From the NCBI GenBank assembly GCA_954871525.1, contig OX940861.1, forward strand, positions 36,965,201-37,029,200: 64,000 bases of DNA. Direction: 5' to 3'. The DNA is from Parietaria judaica (taxonomy: Eukaryota; Streptophyta; Magnoliopsida; Rosales; Urticaceae). Under the pieces are notes generated by a model, which did no database searches, was not told the origin of the DNA, and was given only the letters and a program-made list of their open reading frames with translations. Below, piece by piece: positions 37,701 through 48,228 of the stretch (position 1 is its first letter; the number at the start of each line of letters is the position of its first letter). The translations under genes and the position numbers were made by a program.

Positions 37701-37912
37701 CTTAAGCTACGCGAATCTTGGTATTGGCTAACGAGAAGCTCATGTATATCAGAGGACGAGATATTTAGCTCAGGCTGAGATGATCTGTACTTATCAATGG
37801 AGTTCCGCAAAGAGATTAGACATGTGGACGCTACATTGGAGCTTGCAAACGCTCGCTTCTGGGCAACTATGAAAGCTCTCTTGTGCATTGTTTGGCCAGT
37901 TTCCTTGCTCAC
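34760..37912 (-). CDS. MEF7: PLS-class pentatricopeptide repeat protein with E and DYW domains
   Basis: One uninterrupted frame encodes 1050 aa, at the long end for the family. The N-terminus is basic and Ser/Ala-rich, as in organelle transit peptides. About 25 PPR motifs of P, L and S type follow (for example FLCNTLMNVYIRSGNLVLA, SWNSMISGYIHNELLPKA). The C-terminus has E/E+ motifs and a DYW deaminase-like domain with HSEKLA, CGDCHSAFKF and the ending CSCGDYW. The HxE and CxxC residues of the zinc site are intact. DYW proteins edit specific cytidines to uridines in organelle transcripts. The repeat sequence and GLDQNGCF, VRQKRGEEATKVF and YIHNELL segments match what I remember of Arabidopsis MEF7 (At5g09950), a mitochondrial editing factor. 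Orthology is inferred. The first ATG is used; a second at residue 9 is equally plausible. Confidence 0.93.
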   Translation of the reverse strand: MSKETGQTMHKRAFIVAQKRAFASSNVASTCLISLRNSIDKYRSSQPELNISSSDIHELLVSQYQDSRSLRDAEKLHLRILVNGFTSDVFLCNTLMNVYIRSGNLVLASNLFDEMLERNSVTWASLITGYTKNGMLNEACLHFKRMVCDGVLPNHYAFGSVLRACLESGPSKLMVGMQIHGLISKTRYDCDTVVGNVLMSMYGNCLGSICDAQRVFDDIWVKNLVSWNSIISVYSHRGYVGPAFALFSSMQRATFGISLMPNEYTFGSLITAACNLANSRSTLLEQILSRVKKSGLLQDLYVGSALVSGFSKVGLVDYALEIFEQMGMRNSISMHGLMVGLVRQKRGEEATKVFTYAKDLVGTNLDSYVVLLSSFAEFSNLEEGKKKGQEVHAYVIRNGFIDMKVAIGNGLVNMYAKCGANSQACSVFSHMITKDVVSWNTMISGLDQNGCFEDAASTFGEMRRSGLSPSNFTLISALSSCASLRLGILGQQIHCEAHKLGLDLDVSVSNALLTLYAETECLYECQKAFFLMPEYDQVSYNTIISALADSEGSILEAVEHFIGMMRAGLTPNRVTFVNILGAVSSLSISQFVRQIHALVLKHRVAKDCVIENAFLACYGKSGEIDCCEKLFSRMGNRRDEVSWNSMISGYIHNELLPKAIDVVWSMMQRGQKLDSFTFATVLSACASVATLERGMEVHASSIRACLESDVVIGSALVDMYAKCGRIDYASSFFEFMPVRNVYSWNSMISGFARHGYGDKALKLFTRMKEEDRHILPDHVTFVGVLSACSHVGLVDEGFKHFESMNGLYRLTPKIEHYSCMIDLLGRAGQLNKMEDFINKMPLKPNVLIWRTTLGACSRSNGRKTELGKRAAEMLFELEPQNAVNYVLLANMYASGEKWDENAKTRIAMNRAAVKKDAGCSWVAMKDGIHVFVAGDKSHPEKILIYEKLKELNRKIRDLGYIPETKFALYDLEVENKEDILSYHSEKLAVAFALTRNSQMPIRIMKNLRVCGDCHSAFKFISKIAERKIVLRDSNRFHHFGDGQCSCGDYW

Positions 37913-39348
37913 TGTGCTTCATATATATTTTGCTGGACATGCTTTGTCCATTGCTACAAAAAAGATGTACACATAATCAATTGTAGAACGAACCAGAATA
38001 TCGACACACACAAAAAAAAAAATGATGCTGAATTGTTTCAACATGAATCCTAAATTTCAACGCAAGAATTTACCGGCGCAGAGAAAGTGCAAGGCCGTCG
38101 CGCATCGGAGGGGGGAGGAGGAGTCGTCGGGAGAGGAACTCGTCGGCACGGTCGCCGGAGTAAGCTTCGGGTCGCCGGCGTATCAGAGAGAGTACATGGT
38201 AAGCAAGCGAGCGAGTGTCTGTCTTCTTTCTCTTCCTTTTTAGTAATTGATCCTTCAACTTAAAATCTTGGTACAATATGCTCTGAATTTTTAATTTAGC
38301 TAACAATGTTTTTTTACTTTTAAAAAGAATTAACATATGATAAAAGACAATTTATTTTGTGCTACACAAGCTTGTTTAACCGACTGATGTGGCATGAGTT
38401 TAACCGACCAATAATAGATATTGGTCAATTTCTTAACGTAATGCTATTAAATCATATTTGAGACACATTTAACTCATCAAATTATGCAGTAGCTTCTTCC
38501 ATGTGAAGTCGACAAAACAAATGTATCGCTTTACATTTGTTAACTTTGGAGATTCTTATCGCCATTTTTTTTAAAATCCCGCCGCTTTAGGTCAATATAA
38601 CAATTATTGTTATAATCATTAAAATTAGACGAATTCATAATTTTTTTAAAGGATTAATAGCTACATAAAGTACTCAATATTCTCATTTTTTGTAGTGGTG
38701 TTAATCCAGTCTTATTTTTCCACACCTATACTATGTTTACTATTTACTTCGCACAAAAATCCGGTTCACTTTCTTTTTTATTAATTTGACAGAAATTTGA
38801 ATGTGTTATTAACAAATCCACTCTCTCAGTAATGACACGTGTCCAAACTTGACGAAACATCCAAAATTTTGTTAAATCATTTACAAAATAGACGAAATTT
38901 AAAAATTTAGAGATAGTCAAGATTGAGAACTTCAATCATAAAAAGTAAAAAAAATTATAGCACTGCGGTAGTGTTAACCCTTTTATTTTAACTATTTAGA
39001 GAAAAAGAATTGTATTTTACAAGTTCATAAAAGATAATAACAGAGGGAGAGTGAGAAAAAGTAAAAAAACATGGTTAATCTCTAATTCAAGTTGATTTAA
39101 ATGACCTCTTCACAATGCCATAAACTTGAAACCAAGCATGAAACTGCCCCTAAATTCAATCCACACTTCAACCATGATAATTCATTTCTTATTTTTCTAC
39201 CTTATGGAACCCTTCATGAGAAATACTCTACATAGGTAACACACAGAGCAGCGAAGCGATGATGAACCCGGGACCGCTGATCTTCTTCTTAAGCTTCTTT
39301 TCCGTTGTTTTTTTCAGAACCGACGAGCTGAATCCACTTCAGCATGCT
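37913..39348. other. Region upstream of the PPR gene
   Basis: A plus-strand frame at 38022-38243 (MMLNCFNMNPKFQ start) leaves a possible donor at TACATG|GTAAGC near 38199. No later exon was found and it may be chance or a short upstream transcript. The rest is AT-rich with no recognised feature. Confidence 0.4.
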
Positions 39349-40428
39349 TCAATAATTGAACGAACCCTTTATGTCATCGAGACTCTCACCCAAAGATACC
39401 CTACGAAGAACGGTTGAGCAAATTCATCAAGAACACAATTCCGACACAAGAAATTTGGCTAACTGGAACGAATCCCCTTTTCTTTATCACGAGGCTAAGT
39501 AAGACCACTAAACACATATCATTCTCACACGGGCCTCAGTAATTCTCACACGAACTAATTCTCCATAAAAGAAAAAAGTATAGTTAACGACCAACAGTCA
39601 ATTATAATTATTTTTCCACTTTACTTCGGTTTCAAGGTTAACACAAGTTAAAAAAGTTTATTTCTTTATCTAGTTAAGTTCTTTTTCTTAGATTGACATG
39701 CATAAAGTTCTATAGATTTTCGTCCAAAATTGTTATTTTTGCACCAAATATACCAGAATAATGTCACGTAAATTGCCGACCCGGATAAATACAGTGATTT
39801 AAGTATTTAAATATTTCAAACCAGAAAAATATACTCATACTTACTTGTGCATACAGTACTTGTACTCTTGTCCTCTAATGATATCCTTCTCGCCTTCTTC
39901 AAGCTACAATCACAGCACATTTTAAATATTTCAAAAAATAATTTAAATGCAATCAGGTAAATAGGTGAGAATCTTCTTTCCAATCGTACCGGGTCACTCT
40001 GATATATAATCTCGTAACACGTCGGAGAAAGGCATCGCAAAACGCAGTTCTCCTTCGCTGTCGCCGACAATTTGCACTGAGATCCCCATAATCCACTGTT
40101 TCCAAGGTAAATCAGATCAAGAAATCGACAGGATTTAATTTATTAAAATCACTGAAATACCTATCTATATCTGCATAGCACTGATTTTTCTTTTGCCTGA
40201 TCTCAATTTCCTGTAAAAAGAATGAGAATCCCATAAGAATTGGATCAAGTACAAAATCGGATTCAGAGATAGAAGTTTAAAAAGAAGTTCAAGCGGGATT
40301 ACATTGATAGGGCGACGGGATTTGGCCAAAACCGCAGGTATAGCAGAGAGTATCACCAATATAGATATGAGAAGGTAAATCCCGATCATACGGTTGAAAA
40401 TAGAACCCCGAGCTTTCCTCTCCGCCAT
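39349..40428 (-). CDS. DUF4787 cysteine-rich membrane-anchored protein, five exons
   Basis: Exons are 40303-40428, 40161-40210, 39990-40095, 39845-39903 and 39349-39400, all GT-AG and in phase, giving 130 aa. Residues about 13-35 (MIGIYLLISILVILSAIPAV) form a signal anchor or signal peptide. The conserved part runs CYADIDSGLWGSQCK, AKENCVLRCLSPTCYEIIY, then YKYCMHK and a final VSLGESLDDIKGSFNY. Six cysteines suggest disulfide bonds in the secretory lumen. The family (DUF4787) is found in plants and animals and has no assigned function that I know of. The 5' leader region is unusual in holding two short tandem duplications. Confidence 0.9.
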
Positions 40429-40650
40429 TGTTGTTTATTTCTTCTTCTGTGGTTTCCTCAGTTGCAGATTTGAATATCAGATCATCAACATGAACATCAC
40501 AATCTCAGCACTTCTTTGTTCTGTCCTGAATTCGATAGCTAAACATAAATCCGTTACATACCCCTTTTGAAAAGATCGTATAAAAAAAGAGGAATCGTAA
40601 TATTGGGCCGAGCATCCCTTCTTGCTCGTTAATGAAAAATCACCTTTCAA

Positions 40651-40744
40651 CCAAATTAACCTAATCTCTCCCAAAGTGCAGTGGCAAGACCCTGAATCCA
40701 AATTAACCTAATCTCTCCCAAAGTGCAGTGGCAAGACCCTGAAT
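40651..40744. repeat. 47-bp tandem duplication
   Basis: The unit beginning CCAAATTAACCTAATCTC is present twice without change, in the region upstream of the DUF4787 start codon. Confidence 0.95.
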
Positions 40745-40914
40745 CAACAGCATGATTCTTTCTATTGACACTTTCAATTCTGCAAAGTTCAAATCCTAAT
40801 TCCTAACTGTACTCGATTTACTTGCCACTCTCATAACAAAAAACATTCAATTAATCGAGAGCAAAAAGCAAAGATTCAATGCATGCATCGCAGTCGCTCA
40901 CCTTTTCGGCGAAA

Positions 40915-42930
40915 TCGCTCCGCCGTGGACTGCTTGCAAATAATCTCCCTAGCAGAATTCGATGATGGTTAAAGCTCCTAGATTTGGTTCCAAATAATCT
41001 CCCTAGCAGAATTCGATGATGGTTAAAAGCTCCTAGATTTGGTGAAAGTTTCGTGCGTGAAACAATTGGCTAAAAGACTTTCGTTGGGATTCTAATTAAA
41101 CTTTTGCAAATCGCCCTTTCGTGCGTACTTATAAACTTGGCAATACGGCGGGCCCCACGGGCTTCGGCCCGCCAGACCTAAAGGCGGATTCCGAGACGAT
41201 CGAAGCTGGGATGCAAAAAAAGTGGTGTGTCATATATGATAGAATTTGTTTTCTCCCACCATTTGATAATCGAGAAAATGCGTTCTTCCGTTGAAAACAT
41301 GCGTCATGCCCGGCTCAGCTCGGCTTGGCGTGTAAATGAAGGTTCCGGAGACAAGTTGTCACCCTTTTATCTTTTATATACTTAATACATATTTAGGCCA
41401 GCCCAACCTATGGGCGAGTTGGGCAGTCATCTAGAATAAATGAGTCATCATGTTCATAAATTACTACATAACTCCTACAATACCGTACAACTGTTGATAA
41501 TTATAAAACTAATGATGAAGACCATGTCTTGCAAATTACAACTGAACCGTTGACAAATTATCTATCAATGCTTTAATTGTAAAATGCAGTTTATTGTACA
41601 TGTTATTTGGTATTCACCTAGCCGGCCAAATTGCTCTACCGTGGACTGCTTGCAAATAATCTCCCGAGCAGAATTTGATGAAGGTGAAAAGCTCCAGGAT
41701 TTGGTGAAGGTTTCGTGCGAACTTGTCAACCTGGTTATACGGGCGGGCCCCATAGGCTTCGGGCCGCCTGAACTGCAAATTTTGCAGCCCACGGGCTGTC
41801 CGACCCGCCCGCGTCCTGTTTCGGGAATAACTAGATTTTTTTAATTCGTTTTAACTTTTATTTAATTGCACACAGGTCTACTAAATGGAAAAAAATGGAG
41901 GTAAGTATATCAAATTTTTTTTTTTGTATTTATTATAGTTTTATTGATGAATTTTATTTGATTACGTATGAGTAAAAATTAAGATATATAAGAAGAATGA
42001 AAAATAATTATCTTTATGAAAATTACCAGAGTTATAAGACAACGAAAACCAGATTACAAAGAAAACGATAAAAATAACTCTTCTTTGTTGTTATAGATAT
42101 CGCCGTCAACGTTGAATTCGTCGGTGTAGCTTTGGTCGGTTTTGAATCTCTTGTGCTTTTGCCGATCTCCTCTAATTCAATCCATCAAAATATAAGCTTC
42201 TCCACGTGGTCCTCCGTTAGTAAATGTCATCGATCGGCGATTAGAATTTTGCGTAAATTAAAAGTGGATTATAAGATGATCGAAGTTGGGATGCAAAGAA
42301 AGTGGTGTGTCATCCGTGATAAAATTTGTTCTCACCCACCATTTGATGACCGGGAAAATGCGTTCTTTCGTTGAAAACACGAGTCATGACGTATTTTTGT
42401 ACTTGGTCACTTCGTACGTGACTCGTCTCGGCGTGTAAAGGAAGGTCACGGTGACAAGTTGTCACCCTTTTCTGTTATGTTTTAATATATATCTGGGCCG
42501 GCCCGACCTATGGGCGAGTTGGGCGGTCGTCAAAGACCTCGGTCTAAAATAAGGCTCCTTTTAGAATAGTTTGTTAATACATATATAAAATTAAGGTCTT
42601 GATTGCAAAACGTTACTTAGTGTAGTAGCAAATCGTCAAATGTTAAAGACTTCAAGCTTGAGTCAATTTTTTTTAGTGTTATAATAAACCATTGTAGCTC
42701 CTGCAATAACACACTAGAACAAATTAGTCATACATATTCATAAATTACTACATAGCCCATGCACTACAGTACAAATACTGGTGATTATAAAATTAATGAT
42801 GAAGACCATGTCCTGCTTATTACAATTGAAGCGTTGACAAATTATTTTTCTATGCTATAGTTGATAGATTATCTATCAACGCTTTAATTGTAAAATGCGC
42901 TTTAATTGTAAAATGCAACTTATTGTAGGA
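40915..42930. repeat. Tandem segmental duplication of the region upstream of DUF4787
   Basis: The order is A-B-A'-B'. A (about 40915-41170) and A' (about 41630-41800) share CCGTGGACTGCTTGCAAATA and a GCGGGCCC...GGCTTCGG palindrome. B (about 41190-41600) and B' (about 42270-42930) share GATCGAAG.TGGGATGCAAA, GACAAGTTGTCACCC, CTATGGGCGAGTTGGGC and GATGAAGACCATGTC. About 460 bp between A' and B' has no counterpart in the first unit. No gene is recognised in either copy. Confidence 0.82.
40937..41045. repeat. 54-bp tandem duplication
   Basis: The unit CAAATAATCTCCCTAGCAG... occurs at 40937 and again at 40991 with one inserted A. A third, diverged copy lies at about 41655. Confidence 0.93.
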
Positions 42931-43210
42931 GTTATTCGATCTTCGTCATTACATAGTTTTTACAATACCATAGTGCAGGTTGTAAAAAAGCATTAAATTA
43001 ATAATTCGCCCAAGGTTAGTAAAAGAATTGGGCCGGCCATGATATATATATTCTATATCCATTGAAATGTTGGCCTCAACAATCCAAAAGGTGAATGGCT
43101 TAGCCCAAAGTTTGACTTTTTTTTCTTCTTATTATACCAAAACTGGGTTATTTAATTCCAAATTATCATTGTGATGAATTTATCTTTATGACCTGAGTGT
43201 TTAAAGTTAA

Positions 43211-43667
43211 GGGTTAATGACGGCAAAAATACCCAAAGTTTGGTCAAAGAACCCCTCGTGTACCCAAAGTTTAAAAGTGGAGGCAAAAATACGCAAAGTC
43301 GCATTTAGGGAGTTGACCACTCCATTCTCGTAACGCCATTAACTTACCGGTTAACTCTGGCCACGTGGACAAATTTATTTTGTTAAGTGTAATCATTAGG
43401 GGTTCAATTAGTTGTATTAAATAGTGTTTATTAGGGGTTTAATTCGTTGTTTTGTCGTAAACGAGGTTGATTTGGGCTCATCCATGTGGCAAAAATTGTT
43501 ATGTCAGCAACCCACGTTTGTCCGCGTGGCCATAGTTAACGGCGTTACGAGAATGGACTGGTCAACTCCCCAAATGCGACTTTGGGTATTTTTACCACCA
43601 CTTTTAAACTTTAAGTACACGAGAGGTTCTTTGACCAAACTTTGGGTATTTTTACCGTCATTAACCC
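43211..43667. mobile_element. 457-bp MULE-like MITE with perfect 9-bp target duplication
   Basis: Ends are GGGTTAATGACGGCAAAAAT and its inverse. TAAAGTTAA is duplicated at 43202-43210 and 43668-43676. The left arm has the module CGGCAAAAATACCCAAAG at 43221 and a second copy at 43282. A CCACGTGG G-box lies at 43361-43368. There is no coding sequence. Confidence 0.94.
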
Positions 43668-43676
43668 TAAAGTTAA

Positions 43677-44918
43677 TCATACTATTGTGCTAATATCCCA
43701 ACGGGCTGAAACACTATAATAAACAATTTCTGATCATACATTCGTCATTTAAAGGTTATTTTTTTTTTTATCTATAGCTAAAAGATACTAACCGGTCATC
43801 CTTTGTGCTTGTGGTGTTTGACTAGAGATTTGCCCAGTAATTTATTGGAGGCATCAAATACACCGGCACAGTGGCACTATTAGAAGTGAAAAAAGTATTA
43901 TATTATGAAAAAATTACTATATGTATTCATACCCTAGGCCTAGATCCTCTTGTTTATATAATATAACAATTGCTGGTATTTTGCTAAAGACATAATAAAT
44001 CACATTCAAATATAATAAATTAAAACTATACCTATAGAATAATGGTATGGACATAATCATCAATAGGTTTCTTCTACATAATCAGTTGTTTGAGTCTCTT
44101 CACCAAAGACGAAAGACCTATGTTGCAATGTTTCGAACTCATTCCAAACCGATCTCGAGCCCTCGTACTCTTGTGGTATGAACTTAAGAAGCTTACTCTA
44201 ACTCAACTTGCCATTGGAGGAAGAAGGCGACATCAGCATAAGATGACCCGATCTTCTGATGCCGTTTATTGACACTTTTAACTCGGTAAAGTTTAAACTA
44301 TTTATTCAGAATCGCATAGTTCAAAGAATTTTCTAAATTATCTATTATACATGTCTTCACTACATATATTCATAATTAATTTACGCTCCGAATACGAAAA
44401 ACAAAATCAAAAAATTTATCGAGAATATTGCCCCAATCGTCGAATTCTTACTTTGTAGAGTTGAAAGTGCAATGAGATTGAGAACAGAGGATTAGAAGAA
44501 AGAGAATAATAAGCATATTCTTTTCCTTTTTAACTTTCCTTGTCGGTCCATTTGCCTCTCTAAAATTTAGATTTTACTATTGAATAAATCTTATTAGGCA
44601 TTATTGTGAATTTGTTTGTTTATCTTTAATAGAACCACAATTTCAGGACTTTAAGTGTTTAATCAGCACAATTAAATGCTAATGAAAATGGTGAGCTATT
44701 TTTAAAAGTTCATTATTTTTACCGCAATTACTCACTTTTACGCTTTTAATTATGAAAAAAAAAAACATTATCACACATTTTCTTTCCCTTTACTTATATG
44801 CATATGCGTTCATATTATACAGTCTCGTACCAGCTTCAACGACTTTTTAAGTCACCCTTATTTTAGAAGGCACTGACTGACCCATTTCTGTCGATTTACT
44901 CTTAACAATTCTCCACCC

Positions 44919-44953
<35 letters not shown>

Positions 44954-45708
44954 CTTGGGAGTCGGATCTGTGACTTGCTTTAAGGCTCTTTCCTTTCGTG
45001 GAAGATTTCTCAACTCGAGTACGCCATTATGGTAATATTCCGATTCTGCCTCTTGTTCTTTTCTCGATTCGGATTCGCCTACTCCTTCTTCGGAGATTAT
45101 ACCCAAAACCCAGTTTAATTCTTATGGCTGTCTCGTAATTGTAGCTCTCTCGGAGCTGAAATCAACTGCTTGGAATTTGTATAGGTTTCAGTGAGTTACT
45201 CAGCTTTCTTCAGGTGATGGGATTTTGTTTTGGGATAGTTGCGGTAGAAATACCCGAATTTATTCAAAATTCTCATTCTTTCTTCAGCTTTCGATTGGTT
45301 TTGTCCCATGCGTTTCCGTTAACATTAAGTCATTTACACGGGTATACCCCGGATTGAAGTATTTTACAGGGAAAATCTCGCTAGCGTGGAAAAAATGAGT
45401 GTAAATTTGAGTTGTACTCGTGTAAAAAAACGTGCATTAATGGAAACGCTTGGTACAGAATCAATCAATTAACATACATATATGTTCAACTTAGAGTACT
45501 TAATCGGTGCATTTTAAAGCTTGAGAATTATGCTGCACTATAATTAATAACTTTGAGTACTTTTGCCGAAATTTTCCCTATTTTTTATGTTTATTCATGC
45601 ATTGTATTGTTGAGATATGGATTAGAGACAGCGATTTATTTCTTGTTTTTATATTTTTATTTTGTTGTGATAAGCTCTTGATAGTTGTAGGCATTGTGAG
45701 ACTGAAGT
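43677..45708. other. Intergenic and probable 5' leader of the AIR9-like gene
   Basis: Around 44930-45110 there is a TA/CA repeat and a GC-richer stretch that could be a first non-coding exon. A foldback MITE (45232-45578) follows. No protein-coding gene is recognised. Confidence 0.45.
45232..45578. mobile_element. Probable MULE-like MITE, decayed
   Basis: Left end GGGATAGTTGCGGTAGAAATA and right end TTTTGCCGAAATTTTCCC are inverse. An interior TTTCCGTTAAC and matching inverse are kept. The flanking 9-mers do not match well, so the insertion is old or the borders are off by some bases. The 54999-55361 element is a relative. Confidence 0.55.
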
Positions 45709-48158
45709 ATGAGACAAGCGCATGAGTTTGGTTATCACGCGTCTTCTGCAACGGCCGGTTCATTAAATCGCTTAAAGCCTGACAATCTCCCGGATCATAC
45801 TTCTGATCTTATAGACCGGTATTTTTGATCGAACGGACTAGTTCAGTCCCGCAATTGAGATTACAATAAATACTGAAAACCATATATCTAGAGCTTAAAT
45901 TCACTAAACAAAACGGCTGCTGTTTTGCGATTTTCGACTTTACGTTTGGTGTACGTTCGAGATACTCGTGTATATATGTATACGTCCCAATGGTTTCTTA
46001 TTCTGCAGGCACAAGTCTGAAGCACATTTTGCTCCAAAAAATTTGAGAGAGGATGAAAATTTTAGTCAGCTTCAAAGCCAAGAGGATATGGTAAGTGCTC
46101 TAACTAAAAAATTCCGTAATGAAAGCTGGGCATTCTTCCTTTTACTCTACAGTTTGTTCCACCCAAAACAGGGGCATAACAGTCCCCAACATTCAAAATT
46201 TGAGGCGTGTGTACGCCGTGTTGCTTTCTTTGGACTGACAGAAGTTTACTTTAGGAACTCTATTCACAAGTCCAAAAGCAGGAAGAGGAGATCCAATTTC
46301 TTCGTGAACAAATTACCGTTGCCTCGGTAAAGGTATAAGCCTCGGTTCAATTTTATATCTTTATTTTTCTCGTTTCAAACATGCTACTTAACTTTTCAGA
46401 TGATTTTAGGAAATGTGGCTACTCAATGAGAAGTATGCACTGGAGAGAAAATTCGCAGATCTACGATTGGTACACATCGTTCTTTTTTCTTCTTTTTGAA
46501 TTCATGGATTGGTTCCCTTTTCTGATTTGATTTTGTTTTGAGTGATAGGTTATTGATGAGAAGCATAATGAAGCTATAACTTCTTCGTTAAATGAGTTAG
46601 CACGTCGGAAAGGCGACCTTGAAGAAAATCTGAAACTGACCCATGAGCTGAAGGTAAAACAAATATCGTATTAAGTTGACAACGAAGCGGAATAGAGATA
46701 GATATTGTAGCTCTTCTTTGGCACAATATATCATATCTTCACCTTATTTATCTTGACGTTTTTAGTTATTTTGTGTTATTTTCTGGATGGAACTGCTTAA
46801 ATTATTGGCTTGTTACATACCAGGCTGCTGAAGACGAGAGATATGTCTTCATGTCGTCCATGCTCGGGTTATTGGCCGAGTATAAGATTTTTCCACGTGT
46901 CATAAATGCCTCTGCTATAACTAGCAGCTTAAAGGTATTTGAGGTCCGGCCACGTCACGTCTCTCTTCATTAGTCTTGTACTTGTTCTCAAGGAAAAACC
47001 TAACGTAATGTCCTCATTTCATGAGTATTTTGCAGTACTTACACGATCAATTACAATCGAAGATTAGAAATTCGCATGTAAGCTTTCTATCTTGCGATTA
47101 CTCTATTCTACTTAATGATTTGTATTTAATTCACCAAAGTAAAGAGGCAATTTATCCATCTCAGAGCTTATACTCGACATGTCTGACCGTTAAGTTTATA
47201 ATACTTAATTCAGGAATAATTAAGGGTATAATACAAAGAGATTCTATATATAATACAAAGAGTATCATTGTCCTATATAATTTCAGCTCTACAAAGATGG
47301 TATTAGAAAATTATGAGTCATAGTGTAGCAATATCTCTGGATTTCCAATATTGTCTAACAGGAAATTGACTTATTATAAGTCCTGATATTTCATTATTAC
47401 CAAAAAAGGACCATTTGCACGTTTGCAGGACAGAATGAGAGAAATAACAACTGTGGTGGAAAATCCGGGCGACAATGTATCTCAAGGCCAACGTGGCATG
47501 TCGTCTGGTGTTGTGAATGGTCAACTATCACATGGATTCACGGTACTGTTGGCATGTAATCTACTGATATAAGATGTTAAAACTATCGTTCTTAGAGTAA
47601 TTGACACATATTCCCCGTGAACTTTTCTCATTGATGTACTTTTCCCACTGAATTAATCGAAGAAATCGTTAGTTTCTTGACTTCACTAATGGAACAAAGT
47701 GTGTTTGTAAATTTTACATCCTCACTTATGTTAGTAATATTGTTAATAATAATTTTGTGCTAAATTAAAAGTCACTAATGCAGTTATTTTTATCAGCTCT
47801 ATAATATAAAAAGGGTAATCTGCACAAAAATGAAAGCTAAAGAGAAAAAAATGCTAGAGTTAAGGAGGAAAACTGCACCAATAAGTAAAGTTGAGGGGGT
47901 ATTGTTGTCATTTACTTTAGTTCTTATAAAGAAAGAAATTCTCACTCGCTGGCGCGTCTCTGTATTCCTTTGTGAAGGTTCCCCGTGGCTCAGTTCCCAA
48001 TAATCAGTCCGTTGATGAACAGCAACCAGAACCAACTGATAATTTTTATAACGCCGATCTTCCTCCCACGAGGTATGTGACGCTAACAAATGAAGACATT
48101 TCTTGGATCACAACATAACACTTTGCCCCCTTTTCTGTTGATCTTTTCCATGCTGCTT

Positions 48159-48228
<70 letters not shown>

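Noticed and set aside
37373..37705. 110-aa plus-strand frame
   Set aside because: Antisense shadow of the PPR gene.
44858..45106. 82-aa minus-strand frame
   Set aside because: It crosses a TA/CA microsatellite; the region is better explained as leader of the plus-strand gene.
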